A DNA stretch of 14,079 bases from Strigomonas culicis (Eukaryota; Euglenozoa; Kinetoplastea; Trypanosomatida; Trypanosomatidae): NCBI GenBank assembly GCA_000482145.1, contig AUXH01000509.1, forward strand, positions 1 to 14,079. The letters run 5' to 3'. Made by a program: the position numbers and the translations under genes. Below are positions 7,420-14,079 of this stretch, in pieces (the stretch's first letter is position 1; every line of letters begins with the position of its first letter). The notes under the pieces are model-generated. The model was not told where the DNA came from. It did no database searches and worked only from the letters and a program-made list of their open reading frames with translations.

Positions 7420-9006
7420 TCATTGCAGCTGTGCCATTCGGCATGCAACAATATCACACGGAACGTGTGTCGCAGCAATCAACCAATAGCCTTGCCGTTC
7501 GACGGAGAACAGCAAAGCGTAATCGTACGGGTACTCCACAAGAAGATTATTTTCCTTTACACGACGGTTAAGACAATCGATTGCTTTCTTCAAATTGTCA
7601 TGGGCATGGCCGATGAGCGATGTAATGTCGAACTTCTTTTCCCGTGGGGTGATCTGGTATACAATGGCGCAGCAAGACTCACTCCACTCGCGGTGCGCAC
7701 GCGCATAGTTCGCATCAGGGCTCGTCTTTGCCCATTTCTTGTCGCCTGCGTGCGTCTTGGTGTACTGCTCAATGGCCATGTACATGCTGTTGCCAAGCTG
7801 GTGGCTCTTCAGGTCTCTCGCGTAGCGGCGCAGCGCCTGGCGATCGCACTGTGCGTTCTCATTACACAGCACTGTATTTTGCACAATGCAGTAGTCGGCC
7901 GGCCAGTTCAGGTTCTTGTTGAGCTCCTCCACCGCCTCGGCGGGGGTGGCAAAGAGGCTGCTCAGAGCAAAGGCGTTCTCGTGACTGGTAAGCTTGGTGT
8001 CGCTACCCTTCAGCACGAAGGAGTGTGAGAGCTTCCACTTCTGCGGACGCGTGAGGCGGTTGATGATGTCGGTGCCAGTAGGTCCTCCGTTCTTCGCCGC
8101 CTCGGCGCTCAACACGGCGGGGTCCGACAGCGGGTGTGCAGCGTTGCTCGGGGGCGGGCTCTTGTTCTTCACGGTCTTGGCGCTTCGCGGCATAGGGATG
8201 GGGATGGACACCGACCCCGCGGGCCCGGCTGTGGTGCTTCGGACAGTCAAGGACGCCATGACAAACTGCGGCTCCTGGCGCGCGCGCACAAAATCAGTGA
8301 CAGAAGAGCCCTTCACCACCGCGTATTTACTACTCTTCATCCAGAGGATCCACGGTGAAGGGATGTGCTTCTCCAAACCCTCTGCGACTAAGTCGGTAAA
8401 CCCTGCAGCAAGGCGCCCATTCAGTAGCTCTTGATAGGTATCTGGTATGTGCGCTACGCCGTCGCACTCATTGCTCACAAGGATCGTGATGTCTCCACCG
8501 GGCATCTGCTGCACGATGGTGTCCACCAGCTGAAACGCACTGTGGCGATTAATCGCTGGGTCGATGTTGAGTGAGATGATCGCGACCGAAGGGCCGTTGG
8601 GCACACGGATCGAGAGCTTCATGAAAAACGTGCGTGCGTCCGAGTGGACGTCGTTGTCACGGACGTCACACTCTAGCCCCACGCGCAGCAAGGCGACGGA
8701 GCCGTCCTTCTTCGCCTCCGGGAAGTTCACCATGAGAAGCCCGTACATCTTGCGGGGCAGGTTGTTGCTCTTGAGCTTTGTCACTGCTGCTTGAGAGATG
8801 TTCTGGATGAGCACCACGGTCGGCGTCTTTTCCGCCAAAAGACCGTTGAGGCGATCCACGTCTCCGGCTTCCAGAAGACGGAAGTCTACATTACAAATCG
8901 AAAAGTTCTTTGCAGCAAAGTCTGTATTGACTGAAGCAGGGCGCCTATCACACCACCCTTGCCGCTCATCATAGTATTTAAGTCGTAGAGATTCGTTGCC
9001 TTGCAT
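7420..9006 (-). CDS. Protein of unknown function, possible degenerate EEP-fold N-terminal half (528 aa)
   Basis: The frame runs from an ATG at 9006 to a stop at 7420. I do not recognise a named family. Residues ~34-240 alternate predicted strands and helices in a way that recalls the endonuclease/exonuclease/phosphatase (EEP) fold: VVLIQNIS at 64-71 sits where QE is expected, IISLNIDP at 143-150 where the H-x-x region is, and ITILVSNECDG at 173-183 where GD-x-N is. The catalytic Glu, Asp and His are not evident, so if the fold is right the enzyme is probably inactive. Residues ~255-315 form a Pro/Ser/Ala/Gly-rich linker. Residues ~325-515 form a second, probably globular domain with conserved-looking Trp, Cys and Tyr (for example NWPADYCIVQN and PYDYALLFSVERQGYW). 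No signal peptide or membrane span is seen. It sits between the potassium channel and the MRG gene. The coding call is firm; the fold is a weak inference. Confidence 0.9.
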   Translation of the reverse strand: MQGNESLRLKYYDERQGWCDRRPASVNTDFAAKNFSICNVDFRLLEAGDVDRLNGLLAEKTPTVVLIQNISQAAVTKLKSNNLPRKMYGLLMVNFPEAKKDGSVALLRVGLECDVRDNDVHSDARTFFMKLSIRVPNGPSVAIISLNIDPAINRHSAFQLVDTIVQQMPGGDITILVSNECDGVAHIPDTYQELLNGRLAAGFTDLVAEGLEKHIPSPWILWMKSSKYAVVKGSSVTDFVRARQEPQFVMASLTVRSTTAGPAGSVSIPIPMPRSAKTVKNKSPPPSNAAHPLSDPAVLSAEAAKNGGPTGTDIINRLTRPQKWKLSHSFVLKGSDTKLTSHENAFALSSLFATPAEAVEELNKNLNWPADYCIVQNTVLCNENAQCDRQALRRYARDLKSHQLGNSMYMAIEQYTKTHAGDKKWAKTSPDANYARAHREWSESCCAIVYQITPREKKFDITSLIGHAHDNLKKAIDCLNRRVKENNLLVEYPYDYALLFSVERQGYWLIAATHVPCDIVACRMAQLQ

Positions 9007-9008
9007 CG

Positions 9009-9033
9009 CTCAAGTAAGAAAAGGGAAACGCTA
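9009..9033 (-). promoter_or_regulatory. Predicted trans-splice acceptor of the 7420-9006 gene
   Basis: The transcribed strand reads a T/C-rich tract (TTTCCCTTTTCTTACTTG) ending in AG at 9009-9010, only two bases before the ATG at 9006. An alternative AG lies about 23 bases further upstream (GAATTAG) but its preceding sequence is poor in pyrimidines. Confidence 0.55.
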
Positions 9034-9196
9034 ATTCAGATGTCACCTACTCCTGAAATAACACTTTAACTACCAAAATAATACGAAATTTAAAAAAAGA
9101 ACTAACTGTAAAGATCAAGAGAATAGGAAGACAGGTAGGAGTTAGTGCAGATAAAAAAACAAAAATGTCCACATATATGACCATTATTCTAGATTA

Positions 9197-9200
<4 letters not shown>

Positions 9201-9242
<42 letters not shown>
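9201..9242. repeat. Compound microsatellite (CT)14(AT)7
   Basis: Fourteen CT units at 9201-9228 are followed by seven AT units at 9229-9242. On the transcribed strand this is (AT)7(AG)14, so it is purine-rich rather than a splice-type polypyrimidine tract. It probably lies in the 3' UTR of the potassium channel. Confidence 0.95.
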
Positions 9243-9243
<1 letters not shown>

Positions 9244-9474
9244 GGTGTATGTTTAGCTACTTTGTAAGTGATACGTCACTTCGAAGTGCACATATTACGT
9301 AACAGTCGCGTAAAGGGTTTTACTTGTTGAAGTTGCGGTATATTAAAAAAAAGGAGCTAATTAGTAAGAAAGTATATATGTTTAAGCACCAATGTATAGG
9401 GCATGCTGTTGTTATGCATTAAAGCAACACAAATGCTGCAGAAATGTACTAACTGTGTACATGGTCCGCTAGTC

Positions 9475-12400
9475 TCATTCCTCCGCTTCCACTGGAGCCC
9501 CGCCGTCCAGGCAGTACACTATGTCATCGCTGGTCAGCGGCATGGACAACGCGGGGTTGGTGACAAAGTAGCGCGAGCTGCCTGACAACATCTCCGAAGG
9601 CGGAAAGAGGCGGTAGACACCAATCGCCACGCATGACCGTTGCTTCAGAAGAAACTCAAAGGCGTCTCCATAGGTCTCAAATTGGAGCGACTTGTTGCCG
9701 CAGAGTTTAAACAGTGTCTGGGAGTGGCTAATGCGGCTGGTCCACATGGCCATGTCAAACATCTCAGACGTCGACGAAAGATTGAGGACCATTTCGAAAA
9801 AGCTATCAATTCTGGAGTCACGGTGGCAGTGCACCATTAAAGGCAGAAGCATGTTCGACGAGAAGCACCGCCCCATCATGAAAGCAAGCGTCTCTTGGAA
9901 GTTCTGTTCACCCCTCCGCCGCCACTCCGGGTCGTTGTGGAAGGGCGCGACTTTCACGGAGGAGGTGAGCGACTGCAGCTCCACCATGATGTTCTGCTCG
10001 GGCAGGTTGCCGTACTCTTCGCGACTACGCGCATTCCACTCGAGCAGCTCGCGGACGTTGTTCTCCACGGAGAAGATGGGGACATCGCCAAAATCGCGAG
10101 GACCCATCTGAGAGCAGTAGAGCAGAATGCCTCGCACCTTTGATATGTCCGCATCCGCCGTGAGGGCGTAATTCAGGTGGGCGTCCAAGGAGCCCTGACC
10201 TCGTATGTAGCGCATCGGCTTCCCAAAAATGTCCTGCCACGTCCGCAAAAAGTCGGGCGAGTGCTTGCGTAGGGTCAGGAGGGAAAGCTTGGACTTTGCG
10301 TGAATACTGCGAATGCACTGAAACATAATGTAAAGCTCGTACTGCGCAATGGTCTGAGAAATCACATCTTCGTAGATGGACATGTTCGTTTTGCGGAGAA
10401 TGGACGTCGTCTGGTCGACGAAAAGGAACACCTCCTCTTGGTCCTCCGCACCCTCCTCGCTAAGTGCCTTATCGGACGCAGAGTTCCCCTCGTTCTCCGT
10501 AATCTTCATCACAAGTGAAACAATCTGCTCTTGGATGTTTCCGACTAGCTCGAAACGCTCCTCCTCCGTCGTGTAAGGGTCCTTCACGGCCTCGTCGTGG
10601 CGCGTGATGAGAGTGTCGAGGCGCTCTGCATTGCGGCTTCCCATCGAGAGGGATTGGAGGTCCACGCCCTGCGGGCCCGTCGGCACAAAGGGCAGCGCTA
10701 ACAATCGCCGCTTCACCTCCTCTTCCGACACCGCCTCCGCCTCCTTGTCTGCATCCTCCGGCCTCGCGTGTGCGGGCTCCGCCGGGTTGTTGCCATCCGC
10801 CGTGGGGCTGGGCGATCCTGCCTTGTATGGGTAAAAAACAAAAGACGCGTTCATGTTCCCGTGTAGAAGCTCATTCTCACTGAAATTGTGGCAGAAATGA
10901 TTACCGTACATTTGAGAGTCAATTTCCTCGAGCGGCCCGAGCTGTGTGAAGTTCTGAAGTGCAGGTGCCAAGCCATTACGATTGCGTTCATAAATAACCA
11001 TCAGAACGTCCCCATCCTCGAGCACGTAATCTAAGTCAAGGCGCATGATTTTTCTTGCCTGCTCCTCCACGCCCACTACCAAGACTTCATAATACTTGAA
11101 CTTGGAGACGACATCCCGTAGCGGAAGGTCCACAAACCGCGACGGCACTACGCAGCTGCTGATGACGTTACGCCGACTGAACTCGTACTGGCTCTTCCAG
11201 TCGTGCATGCCGTCCTTGGTCCAAAGGTTGTCCGGCTCCACGCCGGACGCCCAGGCAGTGCGCACAATGTTAACGAGAAAGGGCACAATGCCGGGCAGCA
11301 GAAGAGCGGTCGCCATAATGTTCTTCTTCATGTGTTCATCAATGACAGACGCGCGCTGCCCCTTGAGCAGCTTCGCGTGGAGACCGTAGCGCAGCCAAAT
11401 GTACTGCGGCAGCGAAGGCATCAATCGTTCGAAGATGAGCGACGTGAGCATCACATCATCGTCAACACGTGACGAGTAGCCTTCCCGGATGGGAAAGACA
11501 ATCACGCCAGCCGCTTCGGAGGCCTTCATGCGGCGCAAGGCGAAAACATCCAGATTGTCCACCATCAGGAAGGTGCAGCGCAGACGGTACGTGGGGTGGC
11601 GGCCGATGGCAAGTACGTCCGGTGCGAACTCCTTGTTGCAGAAGCACACCGCCTTCATCGGATAGAGACAAAAAACCTCATCCAGGATGGAAATGACCTC
11701 CTCGCGCGTCAGCAAGCCATACACAATGAAGTGATTCTTCCTACCCTTGTAGGATCGAAAAGCCTTCAAAATCTTTGCAGTGGAACGGATCACTTGAATG
11801 AAGGTTGGCATCTTTGAAATGAACACAAAAATGATAACAATGGTGATGGCCATACCTTCTTTTGTCCTGGGCGTCACATCACCGAAGCCAACCGTAGACA
11901 CCGTAACGACGGTAAAATAAATGGCAACGGCAATATTCAGCGGGTACCCCCTAAAGGTCTGGTCAATACGGAAAATACCGGCGGCTGTGAAAACCATGCA
12001 TATAAACAAGGTCAACGGCCCGGCAGAGAGACGCATGAGGTCCAACTTGCGCTCACGAGTGGACATGAGGGCAACAGAGTCTAAAATGAACAAGAAGTAC
12101 TGCCGAAGAGACCAGCAGCGCAAAAAGTAAGGCACGTACAAGCGACTGACCCATCCCATATTGGGGCTAAACGCCATGAAGAAAATGACGATCTGATAGA
12201 GCGACGTGCTCACGACCACAAAAATCGTCAAGAGGCTGAGAGAGTAGGCAAAGAACAGCTGGAGCATCGAAACGATGGCCAGAACCGAGCGGGCATAGAA
12301 CCAGCCGCTGTGCTCGCTCTTATCGTAGTTAACCCATGAAACATCGTCCGAGAGTGTAGATTGGATAACGTACAAAACCACGCTAGATAACTCTACAAGA

Positions 12401-12696
12401 AACAAAAAAACCCACACGCACAGGGCAGCGACCGGATACTGTCGCACAAAACGTTGAAAAAAATACTTGGGCCCCGAGATGTAACGGAACTCCGTTGTGT
12501 TCTCTGTATGATGATCCGGTACATTATGGGATGATAAAAGTGCTTGATTGTAGTTTTCCGACTCTGTAAGTCTCTCCTTGTTGCGCCGTACAGTGCGGGT
12601 CCTCCAGTAGCGTCTGATAGGCGGGAGCTTTTGGTGGGGAGTTCCTCTTGTCAGAGTTAAATCCACCGGCTCGCACATGTCAGCGCGCTTGGACAT
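9475..12696 (-). CDS. CAKC: BK/Slo-like potassium channel with tandem RCK domains (1073 aa)
   Basis: A membrane potassium channel of the family called calcium-activated in trypanosomatids. Hydrophobic segments lie at about residues 89-113, 135-175, 186-211, 226-243 and 279-296. The pore helix and selectivity filter at 258-273 read IYFTVVTVSTVGFGD. The S4-like stretch 185-208 has only three Arg, unequally spaced. The first RCK domain starts near 321 (HFIVYGLL) and runs on into the BK-specific segment around 456-480. A second RCK module follows at about 798-1065 and ends with YFVTNPALSMPL and DDIVYCLDGG, typical of Slo C termini. An acidic, low-complexity linker (626-662) separates them. Where Slo1 has its Asp-rich calcium bowl, this protein has PFHNDPEW (918-925). 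The open frame continues upstream to 12954, but only a TTG occurs there. The ATG at 12696 is the first after a strong splice acceptor. The stop is TGA at 9475. Channel identity is secure; calcium gating is inferred from the family. Confidence 0.95.
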   Translation of the reverse strand: MSKRADMCEPVDLTLTRGTPHQKLPPIRRYWRTRTVRRNKERLTESENYNQALLSSHNVPDHHTENTTEFRYISGPKYFFQRFVRQYPVAALCVWVFLFLVELSSVVLYVIQSTLSDDVSWVNYDKSEHSGWFYARSVLAIVSMLQLFFAYSLSLLTIFVVVSTSLYQIVIFFMAFSPNMGWVSRLYVPYFLRCWSLRQYFLFILDSVALMSTRERKLDLMRLSAGPLTLFICMVFTAAGIFRIDQTFRGYPLNIAVAIYFTVVTVSTVGFGDVTPRTKEGMAITIVIIFVFISKMPTFIQVIRSTAKILKAFRSYKGRKNHFIVYGLLTREEVISILDEVFCLYPMKAVCFCNKEFAPDVLAIGRHPTYRLRCTFLMVDNLDVFALRRMKASEAAGVIVFPIREGYSSRVDDDVMLTSLIFERLMPSLPQYIWLRYGLHAKLLKGQRASVIDEHMKKNIMATALLLPGIVPFLVNIVRTAWASGVEPDNLWTKDGMHDWKSQYEFSRRNVISSCVVPSRFVDLPLRDVVSKFKYYEVLVVGVEEQARKIMRLDLDYVLEDGDVLMVIYERNRNGLAPALQNFTQLGPLEEIDSQMYGNHFCHNFSENELLHGNMNASFVFYPYKAGSPSPTADGNNPAEPAHARPEDADKEAEAVSEEEVKRRLLALPFVPTGPQGVDLQSLSMGSRNAERLDTLITRHDEAVKDPYTTEEERFELVGNIQEQIVSLVMKITENEGNSASDKALSEEGAEDQEEVFLFVDQTTSILRKTNMSIYEDVISQTIAQYELYIMFQCIRSIHAKSKLSLLTLRKHSPDFLRTWQDIFGKPMRYIRGQGSLDAHLNYALTADADISKVRGILLYCSQMGPRDFGDVPIFSVENNVRELLEWNARSREEYGNLPEQNIMVELQSLTSSVKVAPFHNDPEWRRRGEQNFQETLAFMMGRCFSSNMLLPLMVHCHRDSRIDSFFEMVLNLSSTSEMFDMAMWTSRISHSQTLFKLCGNKSLQFETYGDAFEFLLKQRSCVAIGVYRLFPPSEMLSGSSRYFVTNPALSMPLTSDDIVYCLDGGAPVEAEE

Positions 12697-13480
12697 GGCC
12701 TTGCACAGATCTATGCACTCTATTCTCTCGATTATACTAAAACGCTCACAACACCAAAAAAAAAAACTTGTACAAGAAGTGAAGGAGTCAACAGAAAGTA
12801 AAACAAAAAACGCTAACGTACCACGTATCCCTAACAACAGAAATGCAAAAGGTGTATACTTGCCGCAGCCACTGAAAGTGACTCCATGAAAACAATAATA
12901 AAAAAAGGAAGAAGAGCACGGAGAGATTGCTTCATCATACAAAAAAAAAGTCAAGACACAGTAAGAAACTCAAGGAGTACACAAGGCGCCCCAGCGCCGA
13001 GGAGTTAGTGACTCAGTAGCACACAGTCGAGATGTCTCACGCAAACAGAATCGCGAAGACAACTTTTTAGATTACTTCTTTGATCATATGAAAGGAACAG
13101 TAAAAAAGGGAAAGGTGCATATTCGTCCGTAAATAGATTTCATACATTTGTACTCTTATTTATTTTTGTTTGTGAAGTTATGGTTATTTTTTTCCTCTCT
13201 TTTTTTAACTTTTTAACTAGCTTTGTTTACAAAAAAAAAAAACTGTAGAGTACCATAATGTAGAGAAAACAGAATGAAAACAGCCTTTTTTTTTGTCGTT
13301 ATTTGTTTTTTTTACATTTTGCTAAGAAAAACAAGACTCATGCTTATCTACCAAAGAACGAAGCAAATCAACTTTTACATTGTTCGACCGCACAAAGCAC
13401 AAGTTCATGGAAAGGGGAACGAAAGGTATAAAGGAAAAAAAAAGTGAAGTATTGAGGAGGCCCTACCAGTTGTACTCTAT
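12697..13480. other. Intergenic spacer between PGKC and the channel gene
   Basis: It holds the 3' UTR of the phosphoglycerate kinase and the 5' leader of the channel. The plus strand is T-rich at about 13130-13330, with several runs of seven or more T, so the mRNA-sense strand is A-rich there. A small GC-rich inverted repeat lies at 12985-12998. I find no gene or recognisable structural RNA on either strand. Confidence 0.8.
12745..12766 (-). promoter_or_regulatory. Polypyrimidine tract and trans-splice acceptor of the channel gene
   Basis: The transcribed strand has an 11-base T run (12756-12766) followed by GGTGTTGTGAG, with AG at 12745-12746. The first ATG after it is the one at 12696, giving a 48-base 5' UTR. 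This supports the chosen start and places the hydrophobic in-frame reading upstream outside the mRNA. Confidence 0.7.
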
Positions 13481-14079
13481 TCAATGAAGGCACTTCAGTA
13501 AGTGGCGCCCAACGAGAACACCCACAAGAAACACAATCAGGTAGTACACCGCGGGGCAGCCACAGCCAGATCCGCCCTTCTTAGCCACACAGCCGCCCTT
13601 CTTCGACGTCAGGATGGCGACGCCCGGCAGCGACTTGCCCTCCAGCAGCTCGAGCGACGCGCCGCCGCCAGTGGAGACGTGGGACATGTGGGGCGCCTCG
13701 CCGCACAGCTCCGCCGCGCTCGCGCTGTCGCCACCGCCGATGATGGTGAGGAGGCCAGTGTTTCGCGTGCCGTCGGCCATCGCCTTCGCGACGGCGAACG
13801 TGCCCTTGGAGTAGCACGGCATCTCGAACACGCCCATTGGGCCGTTCCAAATGACGCTCTTGCACTTGCCAATCACAGCCACGTAGTTTGCAATCGTCTT
13901 GGGTCCGATGTCCAGCGCCATGTTGCCGTCGGGGATGTCCGCGCCCTCCGTCACGAGCGGTGCATCCACTGCCTTGAACTCCTTGTTGCACACGTGGTCC
14001 ACCGGCAGCAGCACCTCCACGTTGCGCTCCTTCGCCTTCGCGAGCAGGCTGCGCGCCAGGTCCAGCTTGTCCTGCTCGC
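13481..14079 (-). CDS. PGKC: Phosphoglycerate kinase, C-terminal part, with membrane-anchor extension (5' end outside window)
   Basis: Phosphoglycerate kinase interconverts 1,3-bisphosphoglycerate plus ADP and 3-phosphoglycerate plus ATP. In kinetoplastids most glycolysis, including one PGK form, sits in glycosomes. The frame is open to the window edge, so about 199 C-terminal residues are present. Family blocks are clear: LLPVDHV, the DIGP-K motif, WNGPMGVFE, the nucleotide-binding IIGGGDSASAAE (GGGD at 13727-13738), and HVSTGGGASLELLEGK-x-LPG near the usual end of the enzyme. About 43 residues follow: a Lys/Gly/Cys-rich spacer, then a single hydrophobic segment (about 13496-13552) with a Gly-x3-Gly spacing, ending in Arg-His-Leu-Leu-Lys-Cys-Leu-His. 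A C-terminal extension with a hydrophobic anchor is the mark of the glycosomal PGKC isoform. A GTG internal to this region is not a start. It is the most upstream gene of the array seen here. Confidence 0.95.
   Translation of the reverse strand, partial: EQDKLDLARSLLAKAKERNVEVLLPVDHVCNKEFKAVDAPLVTEGADIPDGNMALDIGPKTIANYVAVIGKCKSVIWNGPMGVFEMPCYSKGTFAVAKAMADGTRNTGLLTIIGGGDSASAAELCGEAPHMSHVSTGGGASLELLEGKSLPGVAILTSKKGGCVAKKGGSGCGCPAVYYLIVFLVGVLVGRHLLKCLH
13484..13612 (-). other. PGKC: C-terminal extension and transmembrane anchor of PGKC
   Basis: Beyond the usual end of the kinase come TSKKGGCVAKKGGSGCGC and a hydrophobic span of about 19 residues, then a short basic tail. It predicts tail anchoring or tight membrane association, probably on the glycosomal membrane. 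No C-terminal SKL-type peroxisomal signal is present, so targeting would rely on this extension. Confidence 0.8.

Larger units (their letters stand above)
9007..9474. other. Intergenic spacer between the channel and the 7420-9006 gene
   Basis: It holds the compound microsatellite at 9201-9242, AT-rich sequence and the predicted splice acceptor at 9009-9033. No gene is supported on either strand. The polyadenylation site of the channel mRNA should lie here but cannot be placed by eye. Confidence 0.8.

Noticed and set aside
7423..8028. Plus-strand open frame of 201 codons
   Set aside because: It is antisense to the 7420-9006 gene, of improbable composition, and opposite to the direction of the whole array.
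12931..12940. C-box-like ATGATGA of a C/D snoRNA on the minus strand
   Set aside because: No matching D box (CTGA) or terminal stem was found at a suitable distance.
12697..12954. An 86-residue hydrophobic N-terminal extension of the channel, like a signal peptide
   Set aside because: The frame opens with TTG and crosses the T-run and AG of the predicted acceptor, so it is probably not in the mRNA.
13130..13330. T runs as RNA polymerase III terminators of a tRNA or small RNA gene
   Set aside because: No A/B box or cloverleaf could be found next to them on either strand.

Overview
This window looks like nuclear DNA of a trypanosomatid (Kinetoplastea). Seven protein genes all lie on the minus strand, one after another, with no introns. 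They are separated by AT-rich spacers. Upstream of each start codon that lies inside the window there is a pyrimidine-rich tract followed by an AG, as expected for spliced-leader trans-splicing of a polycistronic transcript. Codons are GC-rich in the genes, and the spacers are full of homopolymers and microsatellites. I cannot name the genus. The order PGK - potassium channel - MRG - BRCA2 - ASF1 agrees, from memory and unchecked, with a syntenic block on T. brucei chromosome 1 and Leishmania chromosome 20.

Layout in the direction of transcription (high to low coordinates): (1) 13481-14079, the 3' part of a phosphoglycerate kinase with a C-terminal membrane-anchor extension, PGKC type; (2) 9475-12696, a BK/Slo-like potassium channel with two RCK modules; (3) 7420-9006, a 528-residue protein of unknown function with a possible degenerate endonuclease/exonuclease/phosphatase-like N-terminal half; (4) 6121-6714, a small MRG-domain chromatin protein without a chromodomain; (5) 2331-5842, a BRCA2 orthologue with four BRC repeats, a helical domain and OB folds; its reading frame is broken once, near 5211-5213; (6) 1612-2082, the histone chaperone ASF1; (7) 118-963, an unrecognised basic, helix-rich protein.

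Three neighbouring genes (MRG, BRCA2, ASF1) act in chromatin and recombinational repair. Genes in such arrays are co-transcribed but usually regulated after transcription, so neighbourhood alone does not prove joint function. The most interesting point is at the N terminus of BRCA2. It carries a C-x2-C-x10-C-x2-C finger that closely resembles the ubiquitin-binding NZF fingers, including the Thr-Phe and Met contact residues. I do not know of this in other BRCA2 proteins. Other points are the single-base frame break in BRCA2, a channel that lacks a recognisable calcium bowl, very short predicted 5' UTRs, and a tandem (TAG)n splice-acceptor array in front of the MRG gene.
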